From VGOB01 sp034435315 (GTDB lineage: Bacteria; Chloroflexota; Anaerolineae; UBA4142): DNA of 30,544 nucleotides. The DNA is taken from NCBI GenBank assembly GCA_034435315.1, contig DAOTYB010000218.1, positions 1-30,544 on the forward strand, in the 5' to 3' direction. Below, piece by piece: positions 23,274 through 30,370 of the stretch; position 1 is the stretch's first letter, and the number at the start of each line of letters is the position of its first letter. The notes below the pieces were generated by a model that saw nothing but the letters and a program-made list of their open reading frames with translations, ran no database searches and was not told where the DNA came from. Both the position numbers and the translations under genes were made by a program.

Positions 23274-25100
23274 CTACTGTGCAACTAACTGCGTCAACCC
23301 CAACCGCTCCAGCGTTTCTGGTTTGGGCAAGCCGTTGGAATCCCAGCCGCGTTGTTCGTAGTACAAATCGAGCAACTTGTTCACATCGTCGAGCGAAGTG
23401 ATTTTGCCAGCGGTTGCGCCGGTTTTGGGTGGGTCGGTGTAAAAGCGTGGCGGCGGCATATCCCACGCGCGCCCAAAGCCCGGCTGTTCGCGCACCCAGT
23501 ACATTCGCGTCAAGTTCCAGATGCGTTCGCTAATCAACTCTAAATCTTTCCACGTGCGCTTGATGCCGGTGATGGCTTCGAGCGCGGGCGGATACAGTTC
23601 GAGGTCAATGTTCAACTCGACCCACTGCAAGCGGCACGCGCCGAGCGTATCGAACATCGGGCGGATGTGCTGCAACCAGATGACGCGCGCGACCTTGTCC
23701 GCGTTCACCAGTTCGCGCCCCACCTGCAAATCGTATGTGATTGCCCACGCGCGATTGTGATGCGCGCCGACATCGGCGGTCATATACGCGAGGAGCATCG
23801 CCGTCGCGCTGTGCGTGGCATACGCCGATTGTTCCATCCCTTTCACTTCGATGGCAAATTTTTCGCTGCCCCTGCCGACTTGCTTCGCCGCGCGCCGTAC
23901 GCCTTGCGCGAGCAGCGCGCCGACCCCTTCGCGCCGGGCGATGCGCGGAACCAACTCGAGCACCGCTTCCACGTTGCCAAAGCGCAAGTCGAGTCCATCG
24001 GTGTCTTGCTTTGTGAAAATACCGCGCTCGTAACACTCCATCGCCCACGCGATTGTGCCGCCTGCGCTAATCGTATCAATGCCCCAATCATCGCAGAGCA
24101 AATTGATTTGCGCCACGTCTTCGATTTCCGGAATACCCAAGTTCGATCCGATCATCCCGATTGTTTCGTACTCGGGCCCTTCGACGTTCGTACCATAGCG
24201 TTTCATTCGACTGTACTTGCCGCAGGGCGACGGGCAACCAAAGCACCCTTTGTCGGTGATGACGATTTTTTGGCGCATATACGGACCATAGAGCGTCTTG
24301 CCCCCTTCGAACGAGCCCGCGCTAAAGTTGCGCGTGGGCAGCGCGCCAACTTCATCGCACCAACTCGTGACCATCGTCGTGCCCAGATTGATCCACGGCT
24401 TGAGCAGTTCCGATTTTTTGCACGCGTCGTAAAGTGCCATCCCGGCTTGACGATACGCGTTCAGGTCGGCGACAGGAATCGGCTTGGTGCCGCGAATCGC
24501 AATCGCCTTGAGTTTCTTCGCGCCCATTACCGTACCGACGCCGCCGCGTCCGGCTTGACGACCGTAATCGTGATTGATGTGCGCGTACGCCACGCCATTC
24601 TCACCGCCGGGTCCGATGCACGCGATTTGAAATTCCTCGCCGAGTTGTTCCTTCAATTCCTTTTCGACCGCGAAGGTGCCTTTGCCCCAGAGCGATGCGG
24701 CGTCGCGCAGTTCGATTTTGTCATCGTCAATGAACAGGTACACCAGCTTGGGACTGATGCCTTCGAGAATGATGCTATCGAGTCCGGCGTACTTGATTTC
24801 GGCGGTGAACATTCCGCCGAGCGATGCGCCGGCGTATCCACCGGTCAGCGGCGATTTGCACGCAAAGTCGCATTTGCCCGCGCCGGGAATCATCAGACCC
24901 GAAAGTGGTCCACTCGAAATGATCAATTTGTTTTCGGGTCCAAGCGGATCGGCACCTTTGGGTACTTCCCTGTAGAGAAAATATGCGCCAAAGCCGCGCC
25001 CGCCCAGAAAATCGCGCGCGAGTTCGGGCGGGGTAGGTTCTTTGGAAATTTTGCCGGTCGAAAGATTGACGCGCAAGATCTGTCCACCATAGCCGTTCAT
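23274..25100 (-). CDS. Aldehyde:ferredoxin oxidoreductase, tungsten-containing (AOR)
   Basis: The 608-residue enzyme oxidises aldehydes to acids (or reduces acids) with a bis-pterin tungsten centre and one [4Fe-4S] cluster, passing electrons to ferredoxin in the cytoplasm. The N-domain begins MNGYGGQILRVNLSTG and has FLGGRGFGAYFLY and the pterin-contact AGRGGVGTVMGAKKLKAI. Cluster ligands are Cys286, Cys289 and Cys293 (GCFGCPSPC) and Cys489 (LGACRLQW), almost the positions known for Pyrococcus AOR. PEYET (310-312) and His447/His448 mark the active site. It belongs to the general bacterial AOR family; aldehyde versus aromatic acyl-CoA use cannot be decided here. AAGGAGGCGA precedes the ATG. 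It lies 10 nt after its ferredoxin gene. Confidence 0.94.
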   Translation of the reverse strand: MNGYGGQILRVNLSTGKISKEPTPPELARDFLGGRGFGAYFLYREVPKGADPLGPENKLIISSGPLSGLMIPGAGKCDFACKSPLTGGYAGASLGGMFTAEIKYAGLDSIILEGISPKLVYLFIDDDKIELRDAASLWGKGTFAVEKELKEQLGEEFQIACIGPGGENGVAYAHINHDYGRQAGRGGVGTVMGAKKLKAIAIRGTKPIPVADLNAYRQAGMALYDACKKSELLKPWINLGTTMVTSWCDEVGALPTRNFSAGSFEGGKTLYGPYMRQKIVITDKGCFGCPSPCGKYSRMKRYGTNVEGPEYETIGMIGSNLGIPEIEDVAQINLLCDDWGIDTISAGGTIAWAMECYERGIFTKQDTDGLDLRFGNVEAVLELVPRIARREGVGALLAQGVRRAAKQVGRGSEKFAIEVKGMEQSAYATHSATAMLLAYMTADVGAHHNRAWAITYDLQVGRELVNADKVARVIWLQHIRPMFDTLGACRLQWVELNIDLELYPPALEAITGIKRTWKDLELISERIWNLTRMYWVREQPGFGRAWDMPPPRFYTDPPKTGATAGKITSLDDVNKLLDLYYEQRGWDSNGLPKPETLERLGLTQLVAQ

Positions 25101-25110
25101 TGTCGCCTCC

Positions 25111-25518
25111 TTACGCCGTGGCTTGAATCTCGCCGATGCTCAGCACGTCAGTGCCACACACCGCGATACAATCGCCGCACAAATCGCATTTCCACGCCGT
25201 GTCCGCTAGCCCGGTGCGCACGAACATTACATTTTCCGGGCAAACGGGAACGCACGCTTCGCACAGGTTACACTCGGCATAGTCCACATAGTACGCGCCC
25301 TTGGCGTTCTTTTTGATTGCGCCGGTGGGGCACACGGCAGCGCACTCGCCGCACTGCGTACACACGCTTACTTTGAACACGCCCGGCGTTGGAAACTCGG
25401 CGTGAATGACGAGCGCGGCTTTTTTGGGATTGTTCTCTTTGAACAGATTGAGCGAGCAAGCGACGAGGCATGCGCGGCACCCCGAACACTTGCTACTCTC
25501 GGCATAAAGTCGTAGCAT
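25111..25518 (-). CDS. Polyferredoxin with four [4Fe-4S] clusters (AOR electron partner)
   Basis: The 135-residue protein has sixteen cysteines arranged for four [4Fe-4S] clusters: CSGCRACLVAC, CTQCGECAAVC with PTGA, CNLCEACVPVC with PEN, and CDLCGDCIAVC. This matches small iron-sulfur subunits found beside AOR-type enzymes, which carry electrons between the tungsten enzyme and ferredoxin or quinone-linked partners. The ATG at 25518 follows AAAGGAGAAAA; the longer frame to 25602 has no support. It is the first gene of the AOR cluster. No clear -10/-35 pair is visible in the 89-nt gap upstream. Confidence 0.92.
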   Translation of the reverse strand: MLRLYAESSKCSGCRACLVACSLNLFKENNPKKAALVIHAEFPTPGVFKVSVCTQCGECAAVCPTGAIKKNAKGAYYVDYAECNLCEACVPVCPENVMFVRTGLADTAWKCDLCGDCIAVCGTDVLSIGEIQATA

Positions 25519-25607
25519 TCGCTTTTCTCCTTTCACGACGTTGTGATTTTTGGAATGACAAATGAACAAATGGCGCGACAAGGCATTCTTCACGCCCGTC
25601 ATAGTTT

Positions 25608-25919
25608 CTAGGCAAGTTCCACGATCTTTCCGGGTGTGATAGCTCCCAGCGCGTCCTTGAGCCGATTGGTCAGATTGGTGACTGTGCTCAATCGGTTTGA
25701 TGGAAACACAATGATCGCGAGTGTCAAGCCGTGCAGATTTTGCTGGTAACGCAGATTCTTATCGGCAGTGAGCAGAACATCAAACGCATTATTGGCTCGC
25801 GTTAGCAATTCGCCGTTCTTGATTCCAGTCCAACCCAGCTCTTGCACGGTGAATGCCGCGTACTCCGCCAAAACATGCTTTAGATATCGCGGCAAACTCT
25901 CGTCAATCAGGATTTTCAC
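25608..25919 (-). CDS. DUF5615 PIN-like toxin
   Basis: The 103-residue protein matches DUF5615 (Mut7-C-like PIN fold): MKILIDESLPRYLKHVLAE with the first Asp/Glu cluster, a middle GIKNGELLTRA helix, the LLTADKNLRYQQNL segment with the later acidic residue, then a beta strand LAIIVFPSN. Members pair with DUF433 proteins as toxin and antitoxin, and are thought to be RNases. The start codon is GTG at 25919, overlapping the DUF433 stop by 4 nt. All key acidic residues are present, so this copy could be active. Confidence 0.82.
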   Translation of the reverse strand: MKILIDESLPRYLKHVLAEYAAFTVQELGWTGIKNGELLTRANNAFDVLLTADKNLRYQQNLHGLTLAIIVFPSNRLSTVTNLTNRLKDALGAITPGKIVELA

Positions 25920-26152
25920 TGTAGCGATGCTCCGCGACAGAGGTACTGACTTGCCTCTTCAAGGATCACAATGGCGTCCTCGCGCTTGACGGTTGGAAAG
26001 TTGTCGAGAAACTCATCCAACGTGTATCCATCTGCGATATAGTCGAACAATGTTTGAACAGGGACGCGGGTGCCCCGAAACACCGGGGTGCCACTCACGA
26101 TATTTGCATCAATCGTGATCGGGAGATTTTTTGCAAGAGTCACTGTACTCAT
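25916..26152 (-). CDS. DUF433 antitoxin
   Basis: The 78-residue protein is a typical DUF433 (VapB45-like) winged-helix protein: NLPITIDANIVSGTPVFRGTR, then VPVQTLFDYIADGYTLDEFL and FPTVKREDAIVILEEASQYL. It is predicted to bind DNA and block the downstream DUF5615 toxin. The start at 26152 follows GAGGAAT; an in-frame ATG at 26167 would add five residues and lacks such a site. Translationally coupled to the toxin by a 4-nt overlap. Confidence 0.85.
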   Translation of the reverse strand: MSTVTLAKNLPITIDANIVSGTPVFRGTRVPVQTLFDYIADGYTLDEFLDNFPTVKREDAIVILEEASQYLCRGASLQ

Positions 26153-26163
26153 AGGCAAATTCC

Positions 26164-26271
26164 TCATCTTGATTTCCGCATCGTCTCAACAGGATAGCGC
26201 AAGCCGCGAATCACCGGTTTGCCATGACAGATTTGCGGATCCATCGTAATTCGATCAAGCAGATTACTCAT
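26164..26271 (-). pseudogene. N-terminal DUF433 fragment (remnant)
   Basis: From ATG 26271 the frame gives 35 residues, including ITMDPQICHGKPVIRGLRYP and VETM, then a TGA at 26164-26166. The HGKPVIRGLRYPVE block is the start of a DUF433 domain, but the C-terminal two thirds are absent. An intact DUF433 gene begins 12 bases later. An AAAGGGTGG ribosome-like site precedes it. It is best read as a decayed duplicate or the trace of an older antitoxin gene. Confidence 0.8.
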
Positions 26272-26285
26272 TCCACACCACCCTT

Positions 26286-26372
26286 TCAACACATCACGGC
26301 TGCTTGCTCAACTATCGTCTTTGCCTTATCCCTGGTCCTTTGGAGCAAAACAATCTTGAGTGCCATCGTCAT
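26286..26372 (-). pseudogene. C-terminal remnant of a third radical SAM paralogue
   Basis: The minus strand encodes 28 codons, MTMALKIVLLQRTRDKAKTI then VEQAAVMC and stop. This aligns without gaps to the last 26 residues of the radical SAM protein at 26855-28351 (MAIKIVLPKKTKDEIKAVIE, ETPVMC and stop), 13 of 26 identical, with the stop at the same place. Nothing upstream matches; the RelE gene ends 11 bases away. It is therefore a leftover 3' end of a lost paralogue, diverged rather than recent. Confidence 0.75.
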
Positions 26373-26382
26373 TTTCAACGTG

Positions 26383-26634
26383 TCACTTGATTAACCGTTC
26401 ATATTCATCGTGGGTGCCAATCCAAACCCATATGAAATCTGAACCGTCCTTGATTGCTAATGCCCTGTGATGAATTCCCACCCGAACCGACCAAAACTTG
26501 CCCAACGGTTTGAAATGCAACGAAGGATGACTCGGATCTTTTTTCAATAAATCGAAATTCTTTGTCGCAGTGTCCTGTACGGATTTCGGAAGCGCGTTAA
26601 AGCACTGCCAGAATCGGCGCGTGGTGCGATGCAT
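26383..26634 (-). CDS. RelE/ParE-type toxin
   Basis: The 83-residue protein has the RelE/ParE fold pattern: RFWQCFNALPKSVQDTATKNFDLL helices, DPSHPSLHFKPLG, FWSVRVGIHHRALA and WVWIGTHDEYERLI. RelE-type members cut mRNA in the ribosome; ParE types target gyrase. The sequence resembles the former more, with basic and aromatic residues on the late strands. Its ATG directly follows the antitoxin's TAG stop (zero gap). It is intact, with no signs of decay. Confidence 0.83.
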   Translation of the reverse strand: MHRTTRRFWQCFNALPKSVQDTATKNFDLLKKDPSHPSLHFKPLGKFWSVRVGIHHRALAIKDGSDFIWVWIGTHDEYERLIK

Positions 26635-26835
26635 CTAGAGATCCTTCAGGTGTCCTTGCTTTTTCTCTGCAAGGGCTTCCTGAATCAAGAAATCCAATTT
26701 TCCTGCTTCTGAATCTGCCTCGATTTGGTGATTCCATCGTTCCCAGTCTCGCGCGAGGAACCACTTTCGCAAACGCGCATATTCGTCAGGTGAGAGCGAT
26801 TCGATAGCGATTTCGATTTCTTGTACACGCGTCAC
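26635..26835 (-). CDS. Antitoxin of the RelE/ParE module
   Basis: The 66-residue protein reads VQEIEIAIESLSPDEYARLR, then KWFLARDWERWNHQIEADSE and AGKLDFLIQEALAEKKQG. This is the common short helical antitoxin family that precedes RelE/ParE toxins (LSPDE...W..RDW..WD.QI..D...GKLD pattern). The start is GTG at 26835 after GGGAGGTAG. It lies 19 nt after the stop of the radical SAM gene, so it could be read from that gene's promoter; no separate promoter is visible. Confidence 0.85.
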   Translation of the reverse strand: MTRVQEIEIAIESLSPDEYARLRKWFLARDWERWNHQIEADSEAGKLDFLIQEALAEKKQGHLKDL

Positions 26836-26854
26836 ATCTACCTCCCTCTGTTCT

Positions 26855-28351
26855 CTAACACATCACCGGCGTTTCCTCGATGACCGCTTTGATCTCATCT
26901 TTCGTCTTCTTTGGCAACACAATCTTGATTGCCATTCGCAGCGTGCGCGGGAAATGTTGCCACGTGGATTTGCGCGTCAGCGTCATCCAGATACGATGCG
27001 GACGCAGATAAAAACGACGATACGCTTCGCGCCATTTGCGTTCCTGCAATTCCGCCGTCGTCTCACCGATTTCATAGCGCGCCTTGCCTTCGAAGAACAC
27101 GTAATCCTGCCAGTCCTTGACCAGCATACGCCCGCCGTTGCGATGCACCTGTTCCCACACTTTGGTACCGGGATACGGCGTCATCATCGAAAAATTGGCG
27201 ACGAGTGGATCCAGTTCGCACGCGAACCGAATTGTCTTTTCCATTGTTTCTTCGTTATCGCCCGGCAAGCCGATGATGAAAAAGCCGACCGTTTCCAGAC
27301 CGACTTTTTTCGCGTTCTTGAACGCGGCGCGAATTTGCTCGTGCGTCACGCGCTTGTCAATGGATTTGAGAATCTCCTCGTCGCCGGTCTCGACGCCGAA
27401 CGCGACGCGCTTGCAACCGGCTTCTTTCATATGCCGCAACAAATCCTCGTCCGCTAGATTCGCGCGAATGCCGTTGATGGGAATCCAGGGGACGTGATTC
27501 AATTTCTCGGCGATGAGCAAATCGCAGATTTCGTGAACGCGCTGCCGATTGATGTTCGCCGAATCGTCCAGCACGCCGATTTCTTGCGCGCCCAGGTCCT
27601 CGATGAGATGGCGCCATTCGGCAATGACATTTTTGGCAGAACGCGCGCGCCACTTTTCCGCCATCACGCTTTGTGAGCAAAATGTGCAACGATACGGACA
27701 CCCGCGCGAGGTCATAATGCTGTACGATTTGCCCATCTCAATCGCGTCAATCGCTGGTTGCAGTGAGGTGTACCGTTCCATCTTAAAGTAGCGATACGCC
27801 GGGAATGGCAGCGTGTCCAGATTTGCAATCGGCGGACGTTCGGGAGTGTGGTGGATGTGTCCGTCGGTCGTCTGGTAGGTGATGCCGAGGATGCCGTCGA
27901 GAATGTGGCTGGCAGGATCGAGCAGGTCGCGCGTGGTGAACCTGGAATTGCCGGCTTTGACGCGTTCGAGCGTGTTGCACAAATCAATCCAGGTGGCTTC
28001 GCCTTCGCCACGTACGACGATGTCAATTTCCGGTCGCGCGGCGGATTCTTCCGGCAATGCCGAGACGTGCGGACCGCCTTGCACGATCGGCACATCGAGC
28101 ACCGATTTGATCAGGCGCGCGGCAAGCCAACCCTGCTTGACCTGCGGGGTGTTGCTCGTGATGCCAACGATGTCGGGTTGGTATTCGCGCACGAAATCGG
28201 TGAGTTTTATATTTTCGACGTCCATATCGAACACGCGCACCTCATCGCCGCGCTGTTCGCTGACAGCCGCAAGATAGGCGATCCCGAGATGCGGTGTGGT
28301 ACGCGTATCAATCGGTAGTTGAAACCGTGGGTTGATTAACAGAACGCGCAA
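26855..28351 (-). CDS. B12-binding-domain radical SAM protein (paralogue 2)
   Basis: The 498-residue protein parallels the one at 18282-19772: a B12-type N-domain (MRVLLINPRF, TPHLGIAYLAAV, QGGPHVSALPEE, VVRGEGEA), FPAYRYFKMERYTSLQP, the radical SAM motif GCPYRCTFC (Cys218, Cys222, Cys225), GVETGDEE and IIGLPGDNEE, and a tail RREAYRRFYLRP-like (WREAYRRFYLRPHRI). The substrate is unknown. The frame extends to an ATG at 28507, but that would run through the promoter and a heptad repeat. The TTG at 28349-28351 has an ideal AGGAGG seven bases upstream and gives the same N-terminus as the paralogue, so it is chosen. Confidence 0.88.
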   Translation of the reverse strand: MRVLLINPRFQLPIDTRTTPHLGIAYLAAVSEQRGDEVRVFDMDVENIKLTDFVREYQPDIVGITSNTPQVKQGWLAARLIKSVLDVPIVQGGPHVSALPEESAARPEIDIVVRGEGEATWIDLCNTLERVKAGNSRFTTRDLLDPASHILDGILGITYQTTDGHIHHTPERPPIANLDTLPFPAYRYFKMERYTSLQPAIDAIEMGKSYSIMTSRGCPYRCTFCSQSVMAEKWRARSAKNVIAEWRHLIEDLGAQEIGVLDDSANINRQRVHEICDLLIAEKLNHVPWIPINGIRANLADEDLLRHMKEAGCKRVAFGVETGDEEILKSIDKRVTHEQIRAAFKNAKKVGLETVGFFIIGLPGDNEETMEKTIRFACELDPLVANFSMMTPYPGTKVWEQVHRNGGRMLVKDWQDYVFFEGKARYEIGETTAELQERKWREAYRRFYLRPHRIWMTLTRKSTWQHFPRTLRMAIKIVLPKKTKDEIKAVIEETPVMC

Positions 28352-28365
28352 AAGGAACCTCCTGC

Positions 28366-28407
28366 GTGGAGATGAGAGATTAGAAATTAGAGATTGGCGA
28401 TTGGAGT
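28366..28407. repeat. GAGATTA heptad repeat in the radical SAM 5' leader
   Basis: Units GAGATGA, GAGATTA, GAAATTA, GAGATTG, GCGATTG have a 7-nt period and lie between the promoter (28422-28450) and the ribosome site of the radical SAM gene. The sequence is of the same family as the hairpin repeat at 23207-23272. Confidence 0.8.
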
Positions 28408-28421
28408 GTGTTGGCAGGGTC

Positions 28422-28450
28422 ATTATAACACCTTGAGTGAGGTTCGTCAA
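28422..28450 (-). promoter_or_regulatory. Promoter of radical SAM paralogue 2
   Basis: On the minus strand TTGACG (28445-28450), a 17-bp spacer and a perfect TATAAT (28422-28427) form a near-consensus sigma-70 promoter. Transcription from about 28415 gives a leader of roughly 65 bases that contains the heptad repeat. It lies about 50 bases past the metallophosphoesterase stop. Confidence 0.8.
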
Positions 28451-28499
28451 TTCGGGGTTGAAGGGAGGGAGTTGATTTTTATGAAAATTTTTATAGAAA

Positions 28500-29282
28500 T
28501 TACGCACGCGGCGCGCGGGGAAAGGTCACGGTACGCGCGAGCACAAACGCGTTCTGGCGCGCCTCGTACTGACGAACACACACGCTAATCTGATGCGGCT
28601 CTAGCGTGATAAGGTTGTACGCGTTGCCGTTGCCGTGACGCGTGCGTCCACTGGTGGCGGTGCCGGCGCAGGCGACGACGATGCCCTGTGGCGTTTGCGT
28701 GGCTGTGGGAATGTGGGTGTGTCCGTTCAACACCAGTTCGACGCCGCGCGCGGCAAGCCACGCCAGCGTGTTTTCCGCGTTCCAGAATCCGGCGGGACGC
28801 CAGCCGTTCCACACGAGTTGATGATGCGTCACAATGATTTTCACCGCGTCGCGCGGCGCGCGCGTGAGGTGCGCTTCGAGCCACGCGCGTTGTGCGCGCG
28901 ACCAAAAGCCGCCGGGCAAAAGCGGGTGGTTGTCGTTCAAACCGACGATGAACAAGTCGTTCGTCGCGAGCACCGCGTCAATCGTTGGGTGAAGGTAGGT
29001 CTGGTAGCGCGCGTATTGCCGCGTCAAGCGTTCCAGCCAATCGCGCGGGGTGAGAATCGGTTGGTCGTGATTGCCGGGAATCGTCAGAATCGGCTGGGCG
29101 ATGCGCGCGAGAAAAGCGCGCGCCTGTTCGAATTCGCGGTGACGTGCGCGCATCGTGAAATCGCCAGAGATGATGACGGCTTGGGGGTTTAGTGTGGCAA
29201 TATCACGCAAAAGAATTTCGGCGAGGTGCGCGCGGTGATGCGGACCAAAGTGCAAATCGGAAAGGTGAACGAGTTTTGGCAT
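28500..29282 (-). CDS. Calcineurin-like metallophosphoesterase (CpdA-like)
   Basis: The 260-residue protein has all metal-binding motifs of class III phosphodiesterases: LVHLSDLHFG (Asp9, His11), VIISGDFT (Asp41), TIPGNHDQ, IIVTHHQLV and LNGHTH. The order and the 260-residue size fit the CpdA/Icc group, which hydrolyses cyclic nucleotides or other phosphodiesters with two metal ions. The true substrate is unproven. No signal peptide, so cytoplasmic. The ribosome site is weak. It follows the CDF gene after a 39-nt gap and may share its transcript. Confidence 0.9.
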   Translation of the reverse strand: MPKLVHLSDLHFGPHHRAHLAEILLRDIATLNPQAVIISGDFTMRARHREFEQARAFLARIAQPILTIPGNHDQPILTPRDWLERLTRQYARYQTYLHPTIDAVLATNDLFIVGLNDNHPLLPGGFWSRAQRAWLEAHLTRAPRDAVKIIVTHHQLVWNGWRPAGFWNAENTLAWLAARGVELVLNGHTHIPTATQTPQGIVVACAGTATSGRTRHGNGNAYNLITLEPHQISVCVRQYEARQNAFVLARTVTFPRAPRA

Positions 29283-29321
29283 AATCGGGTCAGGGTAACG
29301 GCAAGGGGTACGTCAAGCGAT

Positions 29322-30251
29322 TCAGGATGCGGAGGCTTGATGCGGCGCGCGTTCCAGATCGCAGTACAATCCTGTGCCGCATTCTCCACATTCGAACTGG
29401 AGCGTCGTATGCGCGATACCGTAACGCTGCCAGAGGAGATGGTTGATCTCGCGGCGAATGGCAGCGCTCGCGCTCAAGGGCATATCGTCTGTGGTGATGT
29501 GCACCGAAAGTGAATGCATATTTTGCGTGATACTCCACACGTGCACATCGTGGACATCGTTGACGCCGTGCACACCTTTTAGATCACCTACGATGGCGCC
29601 AACATCTAGATTGCGCGGTGTTCCTTCGACCAGAATGTTGATGGTTTCACGAATGATGAGCCAGGCGTTCCACAGAATGAGCGCGCCGATGAGCACACTC
29701 GCCAGCGGGTCGAGCCAGTGCCAACCGGTGAGTACGATGCCTATGCCTGCCAGAATGGCGGCGAAGGTGGAGGCGGCATCACCCGCCAGGTGGATGAACG
29801 CGCTGCGCATATTCAAATCGTGCGCGCTGCCGCGTCGAATGATGAGCGCGGTACTCACATTGACGAGGAATGCCAGCATCGCCACCAGGGTAAGCACCTG
29901 GGCATCTACTTGCGGCGGTGCGAGAAAGCGTCGGTACGCTTCGTAAACAATGCCCAGCGAAATCAGCACGAGCGTTGTCGAATTGAAGAGCGCGACGATG
30001 ATGCCCGCCCGATGATAACCAAAGGTGCGACGCGCATTGGCGGGCCGCGCGGCAAGCCACAGGGCGTGCCAACTGAGTGCGAGCGCGAGCACATCGGTAA
30101 AATTGTGGGCGGCATCGGTCAGCAGGGCGAGACTGTTCGACCACAAGCCCGCGACGATTTCGACCGCGACAAACGCCAGAGTAATCAGTAAAGAGGCAGT
30201 GAGGCGTACTGTGTTTTGTTGTCGAGTTGGTTGAGGTGGTGAGTGCGTCAT
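29322..30251 (-). CDS. Cation diffusion facilitator, zinc-exporter type (CzcD/ZnT-like)
   Basis: The 309-residue exporter has six membrane spans, with the zinc site intact: TM2 TDAAHNFTDVLAL (His49, Asp53) and TM5 FIHLAGDAAS (His154, Asp158). A cytoplasmic ferredoxin-like domain (about 210-285) follows, with VHDVHVWSITQNMHSLSVHI. It exchanges Zn2+ or similar ions for protons. A Cys-containing tail (CGECGTGLYC) may bind metal. The ATG at 30251 is preferred; the TTG at 30281 gives ten more residues and also lacks a ribosome site. A promoter lies just upstream. It is distinct from the truncated CDF-like protein at 22304. Confidence 0.92.
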   Translation of the reverse strand: MTHSPPQPTRQQNTVRLTASLLITLAFVAVEIVAGLWSNSLALLTDAAHNFTDVLALALSWHALWLAARPANARRTFGYHRAGIIVALFNSTTLVLISLGIVYEAYRRFLAPPQVDAQVLTLVAMLAFLVNVSTALIIRRGSAHDLNMRSAFIHLAGDAASTFAAILAGIGIVLTGWHWLDPLASVLIGALILWNAWLIIRETINILVEGTPRNLDVGAIVGDLKGVHGVNDVHDVHVWSITQNMHSLSVHITTDDMPLSASAAIRREINHLLWQRYGIAHTTLQFECGECGTGLYCDLERAPHQASAS

Positions 30252-30294
30252 TGGGAAAATCCGATTGATGATGTGTTTCAATAACTCGCGTTAC

Positions 30295-30322
30295 ATTATA
30301 ACGCGCGTCGCGTGTGAGTCAA
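30295..30322 (-). promoter_or_regulatory. Promoter of the CDF exporter gene
   Basis: TTGACT (30317-30322) and TATAAT (30295-30300) on the minus strand are 16 bp apart. Transcription near 30288 would give a leader of about 37 bases to the ATG at 30251. Confidence 0.75.
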
Positions 30323-30327
30323 GATAC

Positions 30328-30357
30328 AAAAACTTCCAAAGCGACACGCTTTGGAAG
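30328..30357 (-). terminator. Intrinsic terminator after the cytochrome gene
   Basis: On the minus strand the 11-bp stem CTTCCAAAGCG / CGCTTTGGAAG (30347-30357 with 30333-30343, loop TGT) is followed at once by TTTTTG (30328-30332). It lies 14 bases past the cytochrome stop, just before the CDF promoter. Confidence 0.92.
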
Positions 30358-30370
30358 TCTTGCGGGTGAT

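Noticed and set aside
23667..25316. 549-codon plus-strand open frame opposite AOR
   Set aside because: It is the complement of a well-supported AOR gene and shows only shadow composition.
28352..28507. N-terminal extension of radical SAM paralogue 2
   Set aside because: It would translate the heptad repeat and overlap the promoter and the metallophosphoesterase end; the paralogue has no such extension.
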